From: CAZKJL01 sp964611095
GTDB taxonomy: Bacteria; Patescibacteriota; Gracilibacteria; Peribacterales; Peribacteraceae
Length of the DNA stretch: 64,000 nucleotides
Assembly (NCBI GenBank): GCA_964611095.1
Contig: CAZSWJ010000003.1
Location: forward strand, 26,908-90,907
Direction: 5' to 3'
Numbering within the stretch: the stretch's first letter is position 1; each line of letters opens with the position of its first letter. The notes beneath the pieces were generated by a model. That model did no database searches and had not been told where the DNA came from. It saw only the letters and a list, made by a program, of their open reading frames with translations. Both the position numbers and the translations under genes were made by a program. This document shows, in pieces, positions 53,655-63,800 of the stretch.

Positions 53655-54719
53655 ATGAAACGTCTGACGCTTGCGGTTTCCGCCGCACTCCTTCTTTCCC
53701 CGCTCGTCGCAGCAGCCGCTGCCATGACGCCGGGAGAGCTTTTCACGCAGCTCCAAGAGAGCGGCAGCCCCCGCAGTTTCTCCGTGACGGTTCACGGCGA
53801 GAGCCAGGGCACCTACGTCTCCGTCTGGGCGAACGGCGTCCAGCAAGGCATGAGCCCCGATGACATGACGATATCCACCAAGGCCACCGTCGACATCGTT
53901 CAGGGTGACATGAAAGTCCGCCTCAAGGGTGAGGTGATGGTCGTGGACGGCATGGTCTACGTCAAAGTCACGAACTTCAACGCATCGGTCATGAACGCAT
54001 TCGCTGCGTTCACGGCGGTCGCCAACCAGAAGCAGTGGTTCGGCATGCCTCTCGATATGGCCATGATCAAGGACATCACCGGACCCGTCGCGATGAACTT
54101 GGGTTCCGTCGATGCTTCGCAGGCCGACAGCATGTTCACGATGCAGTCCGTCGGCACCAAGTCCGGTACGAACTACACGCTCCACCTCAGCCCCGACTAC
54201 GCTCCGGAACTCGCACTCATGATCCGTGAGCTCCTCCAGGACACGCAGCCCGCCAGCACGGACTTCTTCCCGTGGCGCGAACTCGCCGAGGGCATGCACT
54301 TCGAAATGAACCTCGCCACCGACACGAAAGGTGCTTTCGTCTCCAGCAACTACACGATGAGCATGGACGGACGCTTCTCCGAGTTCACCGCCGACGGCAA
54401 GGAAACGGCCCTCAAGACGCCCCTCACGATCAAGGCTCCGACGGATGCCGTGACGATCGAGGATCTCATGAAGACCTGGAGCGAACTCAGCGGCGATCTT
54501 CCGCAGGACACGATGGAGGAAGACATGCCCGTGGTCGTTCCGGCCGAGCCGACCGATGACACGATGACGGACTGGACGACCGAGATCGAGTGGTCCGAGC
54601 CGAGTGCCGAGTGCACCGACCCCGAGACGTCACCGCTTCGTCTTTTGACGCTCCAGCGCACGGGCGAGTGCCCCGTGGACAAGGTCCCGACGCGCTACGA
54701 AAAGCCGTCACGCCGTTAA
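53655..54719 (+). CDS. Secreted protein, possibly lipoprotein-carrier-like
   Basis: 354 residues. Cleavable signal peptide 1-22 (LTLAVSAALLLSPLVAAAAA), then a beta-rich domain of about 260 residues (SFSVTVHGESQGTYVSVWANG, MKVRLKGEVMVVDGMVYVKV, SNYTMSMDGRFSEFTADGKE) reminiscent of LolA/LppX or DUF6612-type half-barrels, then an acidic tail with two Cys. I do not assign a family firmly. No Shine-Dalgarno is evident. A clear terminator follows. Confidence 0.6.
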   Translation: MKRLTLAVSAALLLSPLVAAAAAMTPGELFTQLQESGSPRSFSVTVHGESQGTYVSVWANGVQQGMSPDDMTISTKATVDIVQGDMKVRLKGEVMVVDGMVYVKVTNFNASVMNAFAAFTAVANQKQWFGMPLDMAMIKDITGPVAMNLGSVDASQADSMFTMQSVGTKSGTNYTLHLSPDYAPELALMIRELLQDTQPASTDFFPWRELAEGMHFEMNLATDTKGAFVSSNYTMSMDGRFSEFTADGKETALKTPLTIKAPTDAVTIEDLMKTWSELSGDLPQDTMEEDMPVVVPAEPTDDTMTDWTTEIEWSEPSAECTDPETSPLRLLTLQRTGECPVDKVPTRYEKPSRR

Positions 54720-54734
54720 TCGATTCAAACAAGA

Positions 54735-54765
54735 AACCGAGGTCTCACACGGCCTCGGTTTTTTT
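54735..54765 (+). terminator. Intrinsic terminator after the secreted protein gene
   Basis: AACCGAGG (54735-54742) pairs with CCTCGGTT (54753-54760), loop of 10 nt, followed by seven or more T. The best canonical terminator in the window. Confidence 0.85.
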
Positions 54766-54850
54766 GTGTCCACCGGAAGGGTGTCATGACGGCTCCGAAG
54801 GTTCGTCATAGAATGGAACTGATACACTCTTTCCACTCACCCCCTTCCGC

Positions 54851-55402
54851 ATGGTTCTCATCAACGACAATTCCAAGGCGCTCAAGATCGGCGACAAGAT
54901 GCCGCACTTCTCGCTTCCCGCCACCGACGGCATGACGGTGGACGGCGCGATGATCCACGACCCGGTGCTCGTTGTCGTGTTCACGTGCAATCACTGTCCG
55001 TACGCCATCGCCTGCGAGGACAGGTTCATCGAACTGGCCAAACGGTTCGATCCCGAGGGCGTGCAATTCGTCCTCATCAGCAGCAACGACGCCACGAACT
55101 ACCCGGAAGATTCGTTCCCGGCGATGAAGAAACGCCACGACGAAAAAGGGTTTCCGTTTCCGTACTGCTACGACGAATCCCAGGACGTTGCCAAAGCGTT
55201 CGGAGCGCTCTGCACGCCGCACTGCTTCGTGTTCGATTCGGCCCGCAAACTAAAGTACAAGGGCCGCCTGGACGACAACTGGAAAGACGAAAGCAAGGTA
55301 ACGGAGCACAACCTCAGAGACGCCATCGCCGCCCTGGTGAAAGGCGAGGAACCGCCCACGCACGAGGCGAATGCCATCGGCTGCAGCATCAAATGGCGCT
55401 AG
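54851..55402 (+). CDS. Thioredoxin-like (AhpC/TSA-type redoxin) protein
   Basis: 183 residues. IGDKMPHFSLPATDG, then VVVFTCNHCPYAIACEDRFIELAKRF with the CxxC-like CNHC, and a cis-Pro region CTPHCFVFDSARKLKYKGRLDDNW. This matches the widely distributed thioredoxin-family proteins with a TCNHCPY motif, probably a cytosolic or exported disulfide reductase/peroxidase. It has no signal peptide. The next gene's -10 overlaps its stop. Confidence 0.85.
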   Translation: MVLINDNSKALKIGDKMPHFSLPATDGMTVDGAMIHDPVLVVVFTCNHCPYAIACEDRFIELAKRFDPEGVQFVLISSNDATNYPEDSFPAMKKRHDEKGFPFPYCYDESQDVAKAFGALCTPHCFVFDSARKLKYKGRLDDNWKDESKVTEHNLRDAIAALVKGEEPPTHEANAIGCSIKWR

Positions 55403-55405
55403 ACT
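55400..55405 (+). promoter_or_regulatory. Leaderless-type -10 box of the NUDIX gene
   Basis: TAGACT overlaps the preceding stop codon and ends 6 nt before the GTG at 55412. Confidence 0.4.
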
Positions 55406-55411
55406 GGACCC

Positions 55412-55891
55412 GTGATCCGCCACTTCACCGCAACGGCCTTCATCGTTGATTCGCGCAAGCGGACGCTGCTTCTGTGGCACAAGCGCCTCGGCCGCTGGAT
55501 GCCGCCGGGAGGACATGTCGATTCGAACGAAACGCCGGAAGACGCCGCCAAGCGCGAGTGCAAAGAAGAAACGAATTTGGACGTGGAGATCGTGGGTGAT
55601 TCGCAAACCGATTTGTTCGCCAACAATACACATGAAGGACGGATGCTCAAGAAACCCATCGCAATGTTGCTCGAAGAAATCCCCGCAAGCGCCGAGCGCA
55701 ACGAACCGGCGCATCAGCACATGGATTTTCTGTTCATCGCCAAACCGCTCGATGAGAAGCAAGCGACCAAACTCGCCGAAGCCGAGAGTGACAAGATGCG
55801 ATGGTTCACGAGGGATGAGGTGGCGAAGCTGGATGAGGCGACGGAGATTTTTTCGAATGTGAAGACGTACATTTTGGGAATACTGGCCTAA
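55412..55891 (+). CDS. NUDIX hydrolase
   Basis: 159 residues from GTG 55412. NUDIX box G-x5-E-x7-RE-x2-EE-x-G is seen as GGHVDSNETPEDAAKRECKEETNLDV, with Asn for the final Gly. The opening MIRHFTATAFIVDSRKRTLLLWHKRLGRWMPPGGH is typical of the 8-oxo-dGTP/ADP-ribose hydrolase-like group. Substrate unknown. Followed by a heptamer hairpin repeat. Confidence 0.88.
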   Translation: MIRHFTATAFIVDSRKRTLLLWHKRLGRWMPPGGHVDSNETPEDAAKRECKEETNLDVEIVGDSQTDLFANNTHEGRMLKKPIAMLLEEIPASAERNEPAHQHMDFLFIAKPLDEKQATKLAEAESDKMRWFTRDEVAKLDEATEIFSNVKTYILGILA

Positions 55892-55895
55892 TCGG

Positions 55896-55980
55896 GCGAG
55901 TGGCGCGTAGCGGTTAGCGGGTAGAACTCTGTTTTTTCGTGTCATAACGGGTCTACCCGCTACCCGCCAACCGCAGTCGC
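55896..55980. repeat. Heptamer hairpin repeat, copy 4
   Basis: Left arm 55896-55924: GCGAGTG, GCGCGTA, GCGGTTA, GCGGGTA, G. Right arm 55953-55980 is the complement of GCGACT, GCGGTTG, GCGGGTA, GCGGGTA, G. Between the NUDIX gene and the RSH fusion. Confidence 0.75.
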
Positions 55981-56033
55981 CCGTAACCCTCTCTTCCCTT
56001 CTGCAAGCCACTCCTCTATACTTCCCCTTCTGT

Positions 56034-58781
56034 ATGCAGTGGCAGGAATTTCGCACCCACGTTCGGCACTTACCCGCCAAGGATTTGGCACGTGTGGAGC
56101 ATGCCTTCGTCTTGGGAAAGAAGATGCACGGCGACCAGAAACGACGCTCCGGTGAGCCGTACTTCATGCACCCGGTTGCGGTGGCGCACATGCTCTCCGA
56201 AATGGGCGCCGATGCGGACACCATCATCGCCGCGCTCCTCCATGACACGGTGGAAGACACGCCGCTCACGCTCGATGAAATCGACGCGCAATTCGGCGGA
56301 TCCGTGGCATCGCTCATCGACGGCGTGACGAAGCTCAGCTCGAAGGACGTGGCCATGAGTCCGAAGCTCGACGAACAGATCGAAACCCTTCGCAAGATCT
56401 TCACCCTGATGCAGAAAGACATCCGCATCATGGTCATCAAACTCGTGGACCGACTCCACAACATGCAGACCGTGGAATTCCTGCCGCCCGAGCGCCAAAA
56501 ACTTCTGGCCCGCGAAACGCTGGAAGTCTTCGTGAAAATCGCCGACAGGCTCTGCATGCAGGACATTCGCGATGAACTTGAATCCCTGTGCGTGCAAGTT
56601 CTGGACCCGGAAGCCTACGCGAAGTTGAGCGCGCTTCGCATCGCCAACGAACACTCGGGCAACACGGTTGTGGACGGCATGCACGAAAAACTCCGCATCT
56701 ACGACCGATTACTGTTCGCCAAAACGACCCTGCACTTCGAGTCCAAGACGTGGGATCAACTCAGGGCCCAAAGTGCCGCGGGTACGTCCGTCATCACGGG
56801 ACTTTCCACGGTCACCGCGGTGTTCACGTGTCCGGACATCGACAGTTGCTACCGCATCATGGGATCACTGCATCAGCTCTGGAAGCGCGAAGTCTTGTCG
56901 TTCCAAGATTTCATCAACGGCCCCCAGATCAACGGCTATCGCGGACTCCACACCACCATCATCGCTCACGACGGCACGCGCGTGCGCTGCAAGATTCGCA
57001 CCAAGGAGATGCAGGAATACGCCCGCAAAGGAGTGACGACGCTCTGCTTCAAGAGCGACACGAACATCGCCGACATTTTGCCGTGGACGAAGAACCTGCG
57101 TCCGCTCGCCGCCGACACCGAGGGCAACAGCAACGACTTCTTCCAGTCGCTCAAGAGCGACATTCTCGGCGAATCCATCATCATTCACGGTCCCGACGAT
57201 TCCACGGTGCGACTTCCGCGCGAAGCCACGGCGCTCGACGGATCTTTTTATCTGCAGCAAGAGAACGCGTTGCGGACGGTTTCGATACGGGTGAATGGCC
57301 TTACGGTGCCCTTCTCGGCGACGCTGCAGAATGCCGCGGCAATCGATATCGCGCTCGGTGCAAGCATCACGTGCACCCGCGAATGGCTGCGCCACGTTCA
57401 GACCGGTTTCGCGGCTGCCAAAATTCGCATCGCGCTCGCCAAACAATCGGAGCAACAAAAGCTGTCGACGGGTAAAGAAATGCTCCAAGCCATCTTCACG
57501 GAACGAAAACAGGGATTCCTGGAGGAATTCAAAGAAGACAAGCTCCAGGCCAAGCTCCAGGCATTGGGCTACAAGAACATGAACGACGTCTATGCCTCCA
57601 TCGGGGACGGTCGATTGGAACCCGGAGACGTCTTCACGGCACTCTTCGAAGAGTCATCGAAGAACGGTCCGCCGAAAACCGTTCCCGCCACGATCGTGCG
57701 CTACACGGTGAACATGGATTCGGCCGAAACCATGGATCGCCTGAACTTGGTGCACCGCGCCTACGGCAGCCACCTCGAAGACATCCGGTACCACCGCATC
57801 GAGAACGGCCAAGGCGTGGTGACGCTCCGGACGCGCATGCTCCAAAGTGCCGGCAGCAGGTTTCGCTTGGCTCTCTCCGCGGCTGGAGCGACGAACACGA
57901 GCGAAAAACAGCTCCCGAACGCGCGTCATTTCTTCGTCATCGTGATCTTGGTGTTGCTCTGGGGACTGGACCCGATTTTCGCAAAAATGCTCATGGGGGC
58001 CGACGTGACGCCCGCGACATTCACCGTCATCCGCGCATGGACGGTGCTCGCGTTCGCAGCGGGAGTACTGTTCCTCCACGGTCGCAGGTCACTCTCACGC
58101 ATTTCGATGCGCCATCCTTCACTGTGGGTCGCCGGGATCTCACTCTTCTTGGTGAACGCGCTGTCGTACATCTTCCTGAAAGACGGCTCACCGCTCCTGT
58201 ACAACACCGTTCTTCGCGGCAATGCCGTCATCTTGGCTTTCCCGCTGCTCCTCAAGGCGCGACCACCTCTCCCCGTCCTGGCCTCCGTGATGCTCGGACT
58301 TGCGGGCATGGCCGTCATCATCGCGGGCCCTTTCTCCATCAACTCGATTTTTCTCGCCATCGCCATCGTGAGCTTGTTCAGCGTGTACACGTACTCGGCG
58401 GCTCGCTTCCAATTCGTCGCCCGCATCCAAGCGCGCTACGCGCAGCTCTTCGTCTACACCAGTCTCATCTCGGCAATCGCGTCGTTGTCGCTCCTCACCA
58501 TCGAACCGCTCCGGCTCCCGGCCACCGTTTGGCCCGTGGTGCTGACGGTGCTGTTTTGCCTGGTGTTCATCGCCATCCCGTACATCATTTTCCATGCCAT
58601 CACCGAATCGTTCGGTTACGCCACGCTCTCCCCCTGGATCAACGCGACGGTGCCCGTGACGCTCATCGCACAAGTGGCGATCATGCACGATTACACCGGA
58701 CTTGCATGGCTCATCCCCGCCAGCGTGCTTTTGACATCGGCAAGCTTGCTGGCCTCCAGAGCCAAACGTATGGCCGAGTAA
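56034..58781 (+). CDS. RelA/SpoT homologue fused to an EamA (DMT) transporter
   Basis: 915 residues in one frame. About 25-180: (p)ppGpp hydrolase HD domain with RRSGEPYFMHP, LLHDTVEDT and KLVDRLHNMQT, all key residues present. About 230-350: synthetase domain that keeps NGYRGLHTT and KIRTKEMQEYA but has lost the catalytic Asp (FDLxAF-type strand is LSTVTAVF), the Glu before QIRT (here RCKIRT) and the upstream Arg/Lys. About 405-560: TGS-like and helical regions (TREWLRHVQTGFAAAKIRIAL). About 560-625: ACT-like. From about 635 to 915: ten-helix EamA transporter (VLLWGLDPIFAKMLMGADVTPATFTVIRA). Likely a hydrolase-only RSH tethered to the membrane. Confidence 0.85.
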   Translation: MQWQEFRTHVRHLPAKDLARVEHAFVLGKKMHGDQKRRSGEPYFMHPVAVAHMLSEMGADADTIIAALLHDTVEDTPLTLDEIDAQFGGSVASLIDGVTKLSSKDVAMSPKLDEQIETLRKIFTLMQKDIRIMVIKLVDRLHNMQTVEFLPPERQKLLARETLEVFVKIADRLCMQDIRDELESLCVQVLDPEAYAKLSALRIANEHSGNTVVDGMHEKLRIYDRLLFAKTTLHFESKTWDQLRAQSAAGTSVITGLSTVTAVFTCPDIDSCYRIMGSLHQLWKREVLSFQDFINGPQINGYRGLHTTIIAHDGTRVRCKIRTKEMQEYARKGVTTLCFKSDTNIADILPWTKNLRPLAADTEGNSNDFFQSLKSDILGESIIIHGPDDSTVRLPREATALDGSFYLQQENALRTVSIRVNGLTVPFSATLQNAAAIDIALGASITCTREWLRHVQTGFAAAKIRIALAKQSEQQKLSTGKEMLQAIFTERKQGFLEEFKEDKLQAKLQALGYKNMNDVYASIGDGRLEPGDVFTALFEESSKNGPPKTVPATIVRYTVNMDSAETMDRLNLVHRAYGSHLEDIRYHRIENGQGVVTLRTRMLQSAGSRFRLALSAAGATNTSEKQLPNARHFFVIVILVLLWGLDPIFAKMLMGADVTPATFTVIRAWTVLAFAAGVLFLHGRRSLSRISMRHPSLWVAGISLFLVNALSYIFLKDGSPLLYNTVLRGNAVILAFPLLLKARPPLPVLASVMLGLAGMAVIIAGPFSINSIFLAIAIVSLFSVYTYSAARFQFVARIQARYAQLFVYTSLISAIASLSLLTIEPLRLPATVWPVVLTVLFCLVFIAIPYIIFHAITESFGYATLSPWINATVPVTLIAQVAIMHDYTGLAWLIPASVLLTSASLLASRAKRMAE

Positions 58782-58787
58782 ACGGCA

Positions 58788-60371
58788 TTACATTCTCTGA
58801 CCTCGTCCTTCGATGGCATCGAGCGACGTCTTTCGCGGTGCCAAACAGAAGATCCAACGGATCGTGAGTTCGACGGGATGTTCGACACCCTTTTTGTCCG
58901 GAACCATGATCCTTGTCTCCTCCTTCGCCGATCCGATCTCGCGCCCTCCGAGCATGCGAATGAAGACGTCGCTTCCGACGTTCACGGCACCGGAGACCGC
59001 TTCGGCGGGACGATGCATTTCCGGGATGCCCACTTTCACCAACTGGAAGTGACGCGTGAGAACCCACGCGTGATCCACGATCGGATCGCGATAGACGTCA
59101 TCTTTGAGAGCGGCGGCGATACCGGCATTGCGCCTGCCGCGTCCTCCGTTGGCCTGTTGTCCGGATGACGGCTTGTCGCGCATCACGGCCACTTCGACGG
59201 ACAATGCCACGTTATGCGGACTTTGGAACATCGACAGTGCGTAGGCCGGGTCGGCATTCCATTCCAATGCCCAACCGTTCTTCGCGATTTGGGGCAAATC
59301 CTCGATGGAATGGTACTGCTTGCCGGGCTCGAATCCGCACATCTGTTCAAGATGCGCGCGAACCACGTCATGATCGGCCAGCACGCCGTAGTAGGCGTTG
59401 CCGTCCATGGTCATGCGCGCGGCGCCGTAGTCGATCATTTCTTGGAAATCACCGGGATTGGGTGCGTGAATGAAACCGCCGTATTTGCGGATCCGATCGA
59501 GCGCCGCCTCACGGACTTCGGATTGTCGCGACAGAAGATCGGCGAACCATTCGTACGGAATGCGGACGTCATTGTAGATTTTTTCCAGCTGGGGAATATC
59601 CGCACGATGAGGAACGACCAAACGATTTTTCCACTGCTCCCAACCTGCGATTTCATCACGAACGGCTTTGCGATCCGCTCCGCACAGCTTGTGAAGACGA
59701 CGGAGCGTTCCATCGATGATGATCCCCACTTGTTTTTCACGATCGCCGTCCACTTCCACCGTGAATTCCCCGTTGCTCTGCAGGATGTGCGGAGGCAAAC
59801 CGTTGATGAGCGTCTGAGCACCTTCTTCCTGTCCGTCCAAAAAGTCATCGACGAACTCTCGGAGCGCCTTGTCCCAGAGCGGAGACTTCCGGAGCTCTCC
59901 CTCATGGAAATTTTTTCCCATCAATTCGGCAAGGAGCTCGCCCGTGATCTGCTCGCGGTATGCCGCTCGCTCATGCGCTTGCATGCGATGCCAACGCTCG
60001 GCCACGCGTGAACCCGCGATGACGGCGATGACGGCGGCGGCCGGAATGCTGATGTGCTCCTGATCGACGCGATGTTCGTCGTGCTGTACGGAGGTACCGA
60101 TGATGATGGGCCTGTCTCCGATTTTTTTGGCTGCGGAGCGTTCAACCCATTCGATGGTTTGGAAAATACCGTCTTTGATGATGCGACGCTGAATGGGAAC
60201 CGGAGTGCCCGCGGAAGCGCGAACCAATGCCTGCCCTACCAATGCCAACATTTCGGCATCGGGATCCGCAGGGATATGCATGGCCCTTTCATCCCGAGGC
60301 TGATCAGCTTCGACGCGTTTTTCAGGCATGCCTTCACCCAGTCCGGAGGGTCCTGTTTGGTTGGTAGACAT
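58788..60371 (-). CDS. Hypothetical soluble protein, 527 residues
   Basis: N-terminal 45 residues are Gly/Pro/Glu-rich and disordered; the rest looks globular (AAVIAVIAGSRVAERWHRMQAHERAAYREQITGELLAELMG, then LINGLPPHILQSNGEFTVEVDGDREKQVGIIIDGTLRRLHKL, WVLTRHFQLVKVGIPEMHR). A possible helix at AAAVIAVIAG is too short to be a membrane span. No family recognised. A small gene precedes it on the same strand, probably an operon. Stop is 6 bp from the RSH fusion stop (convergent). Confidence 0.6.
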   Translation of the reverse strand: MSTNQTGPSGLGEGMPEKRVEADQPRDERAMHIPADPDAEMLALVGQALVRASAGTPVPIQRRIIKDGIFQTIEWVERSAAKKIGDRPIIIGTSVQHDEHRVDQEHISIPAAAVIAVIAGSRVAERWHRMQAHERAAYREQITGELLAELMGKNFHEGELRKSPLWDKALREFVDDFLDGQEEGAQTLINGLPPHILQSNGEFTVEVDGDREKQVGIIIDGTLRRLHKLCGADRKAVRDEIAGWEQWKNRLVVPHRADIPQLEKIYNDVRIPYEWFADLLSRQSEVREAALDRIRKYGGFIHAPNPGDFQEMIDYGAARMTMDGNAYYGVLADHDVVRAHLEQMCGFEPGKQYHSIEDLPQIAKNGWALEWNADPAYALSMFQSPHNVALSVEVAVMRDKPSSGQQANGGRGRRNAGIAAALKDDVYRDPIVDHAWVLTRHFQLVKVGIPEMHRPAEAVSGAVNVGSDVFIRMLGGREIGSAKEETRIMVPDKKGVEHPVELTIRWIFCLAPRKTSLDAIEGRGQRM

Positions 60372-60459
60372 TAGAGGCAAAAAGGGTCTTAGAGTGTACG
60401 AAAAATAGACGGCGCCGTAAAGTAGCACTTTCTACGTCTAAGGCACAATAAAATCGTGT

Positions 60460-60774
60460 TTAGGTGGGTTTTACCGTCCCATTAATGTCTAAAGAAGGCC
60501 TGGGCTCGCTGCTGGTTGAAAGGAGAGACTGGGCGCGGTTTTTGGCAAGCATGATCATGCGAGCTGCGGTGGCAAGATAGCCACGTGTTTGCGCGTCTTC
60601 TGCAGCCTGAGGATTTGCCTGCATTTCCGGCCGCACAAAACCCACGACGTAATCCACTGCTTCTTGCCCATGCGGAGACGCAGGCGTGTTGGAGGGTTCC
60701 CGAGCGCTCTCGTCGCGCGACGGGTTCATGCTTCCGCCTTCGGTTGGTCCATCCAAAATCATGATTAGAACCAT
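60460..60774 (-). CDS. Hypothetical protein, about 104 residues
   Basis: Acidic, Pro/Ser-rich start (ILDGPTEGGSMNPSRDESAREPSNTPASPHGQEAVDYVVGFVRPEMQ) and a short helical segment (GYLATAARMIMLAKNRAQSLL). The start could be ATG 60774 or the ATG four codons later. It is upstream of the 527-residue orphan and divergent from ileS. TTGACA (60795-60800, minus strand) lies upstream. No family recognised. Confidence 0.45.
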   Translation of the reverse strand: MVLIMILDGPTEGGSMNPSRDESAREPSNTPASPHGQEAVDYVVGFVRPEMQANPQAAEDAQTRGYLATAARMIMLAKNRAQSLLSTSSEPRPSLDINGTVKPT

Positions 60775-60792
60775 TGTCCTCTAAATTTCAAT

Positions 60793-60814
60793 ATTGTCAA
60801 GGTTTCGTGACAAT
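60793..60814. promoter_or_regulatory. Inverted repeat between the orphan and ileS
   Basis: ATTGTCA-N8-TGACAAT, perfect 7-bp arms, in the divergent intergenic region and overlapping the TTGACA of the minus-strand gene. Possible operator; no factor can be named. Confidence 0.3.
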
Positions 60815-60870
60815 TTTTGGAGCCGAAGATCGGCATGCATTGTGGGGTGTAAGGAGACGATTCGCATCGC

Positions 60871-60876
60871 TATACT
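60871..60876 (+). promoter_or_regulatory. Leaderless-type -10 box of ileS
   Basis: TATACT ends 6 nt before the ATG at 60883. Confidence 0.55.
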
Positions 60877-60882
60877 GCCCGC

Positions 60883-63800
60883 ATGTTCGACCCCGTCGAC
60901 CCCTCGCAGTCGCTCCCCGATTTGGAGCAAGGGATCCTGAAATACTGGCGTGAAGAAGATGCGTTCAAGCGCTCCATGGAGCGCCGAAAGGACGGTGAAG
61001 TCTTCAGCTTCTACGACGGACCGCCGTTCGCCACGGGTTTGCCGCACTACGGACACCTGCTCGCGGGCACCATCAAAGACGTCATCCCCCGCTACCAGAC
61101 GATGCGCGGCAAGTACGTGCGCCGTCGCTTCGGTTGGGACTGTCACGGACTCCCGATCGAGAACATCATCGAGAAAGAGCACAACCTGAAGACGAAGGCC
61201 GAGATCGAAGCGCTCGGCATCGGCAACTTCAACAACCTGTGCCGCGGCGCCGTGCAGCGGTACACCAAAGAGTGGCGCACCACCGTGGAGCGCATGGGCC
61301 GCTGGGTGGACATGGACCACGACTACCGAACGATGGACCCCGAGTTCATGGAGAGCATCTGGTGGGTGTTCAAGCAGCTGCACACGCAGGGACTCATCTA
61401 CGAAGGACACAAGCCCATGCACGTGTGTCCGCGCTGCCAGACGCCGCTCTCGAACTTCGAAGTGACGCAGGGCTACAAGGACATCCAGGATTACTCCGTC
61501 ACAGCAAGGTTCGAATTGATTGACGAACCTGGTACTTACATTTTGGCCTGGACAACAACAGGTTGGACGTTGCCAGGAAATTTATTTTTAGCAGTGAACC
61601 CAAATGTGTCTTATATCAAATTCAAATATGAAAATGATGAAAAGCCCGAGCTAAATGGAACATATATTGCCTCAGAAGATTTTTATAATTCTCTTTTTGG
61701 TCCTTTAGATAAATTTAGCCACAAAGTGGCGGATGGCCAAGATTATGCTCAAAGCAAAACTTTAAATTACGATGTTGAAGAGATCGAATCCATGGAAGGT
61801 AGCTTGTTATTAGGTAAAAAATACAAGCCGCTCTTCCCCTACTTCGCCGAGCAGTATAAGGAGAAAGCGTTCCGCATCGTGGAAGGCGNNNNNNNNNNNN
61901 NNNNNNNNNNNNNNNNNNNNNNNNNNNNNNNNNNNNNNNNNNNNNNNNNNNNNNNNNNNNNNNNNNNNNNNNNNNNNNNNNNNNNNNNTTCCCCTACTTC
62001 GCCGAGCAGTATAAGGAGAAAGCGTTCCGCATCGTGGAAGGCGACTTCGTGACGACGACGGACGGTACGGGAATCGTGCACATCGCCACGGGATACGGCG
62101 AAGACGACTTCCAGGTGGGACAACGTGAGAAGGTGGGCGTGCTCCAGCACGTCGATATCGACGGCACGTTCAAGAAGGTCGTGACGGACTTCGCCGGAAA
62201 ATCCGCGAAGCCGAAAGACGATCACCAGAGCGGCGACAAGATGGTGGCCAAGTGGCTCAAGGACCACGGCAAACTGTTCAAAGCCGAGACGTTCATGCAC
62301 AGCTACCCGCACTGCTGGCGCTGCGACTCCCCGCTCCTCAACTACGCCACGAGTTCGTGGTTCGTGGCGGTGGAAAAAATCAAAGCCAAAATGCTCGCCG
62401 CCAACGCCAAGACGGCATGGGTGCCGGAGCACATCCGCGACGGCCGCTTCGGCAAGTGGCTGGAAGGTGCGCGCGACTGGGCAATCTCCCGCAACCGTTT
62501 CTGGGGAACGCCGCTGCCGATTTGGCGCAACGCATCGACGGGCGAGATCACGGTGATCGGTTCCAGAGATGAACTCATGGCACAAAAACCCGAGAGATTC
62601 ACGAAACTCGTCGTTGCACGCCACGCCGAGAGCCAAGGCAACGTCGACAAGATCTACCAAGGCGTCGTGCCGGGTACCGACCTCACGGCAACCGGAGAAA
62701 AACAGGCCGCCGCTCTCGCGAGCGAGGTCGCGAAGAACGCCAAGAAATCGCTGCCGATTTCGGCCATCTACTACTCTCCGCTTTCGCGCACCAAGCAAAC
62801 GGCGGAAGCCCTGGCCAAAGCCACGGGAGCGCCTCTCATCATCGACGATCGCCTGCGCGAAGTCGCCTTCGGCGAGTACGAAGGAAAGCACATCGATTTC
62901 GACGACCTCGCCTTCATCCGTGAGCGCCGCGCGCACAAAATGGAGAGCGGCCAAGTGGAGAGCATCTACCACTTCCACGGTATGGAAACGTGGAGCTCCA
63001 TCGAACTCCGCGTCGGAGAATTCTTGGATGAAATTTTGCCGAAGCACAAAGGCCAAGCCATCGCCGTCGTGACGCACGCGGACCTCGTGATGAACTTCAC
63101 GCATGCGTTCACGGGACAAGATCCGCACAAGATCGTGCACCAGCCGTACCCGGAAGTGGCAACCTCGCGCACCTTCTTCTACGACCACGAGACCAAGGCG
63201 CAGATGGACCTGCACAAGGAAACGGTGGATCACATCGTGTGGCAGGGCGAGAAAGCCAAGAACTCGGTGGAACTGACGCTCGTCCGTCACGGCGAGACGG
63301 ACTTCAACAAGCAGAAGCTCGTGCAAGGCTCCAACATCGACATGGTGCTGAATAAAGTCGGCAAAGAGCAGGCCAAGGCAACTGCAAAGGACCTGGCGAA
63401 GCAGACTTTCGATGTCATCGTGTCATCGGACCTCAAGCGCGCACTCGAAACGGCCAAGATCATCGCCAAGGAACTGAAGATGGAGGTGAGCGCCACGTCC
63501 GAGCTCCTCCGCGAGCGCAACACGGGAGAATGGAGCGGGCAAAGCGCGGATGATGTTCGAGCCGAACTGAAGGCACCCAAGAATGTGGGCATCTCGTTCC
63601 TGAAAAACACCCCGAAAGACGGAGAATCGTTCGACCAGCTCCTGGCTCGCGTTCGTCGCGCGCACGATTGGATCCTGAAAGAATATCCTGGGAAGAAAGT
63701 CCTGGTGGTCGCTCACGGCGGATTCCTGAAGGCCATGCTCGTGGTGACGAACAAGATGACGTACGACGAAGCCGCGGCATTCGAGCCCAAGAACGCGAGC

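Noticed and set aside
61889..62052. Frameshift or early stop in ileS
   Set aside because: The apparent frame change comes from the 100-N spacer plus a duplicated 55 bp; merging the overlap gives a continuous frame.
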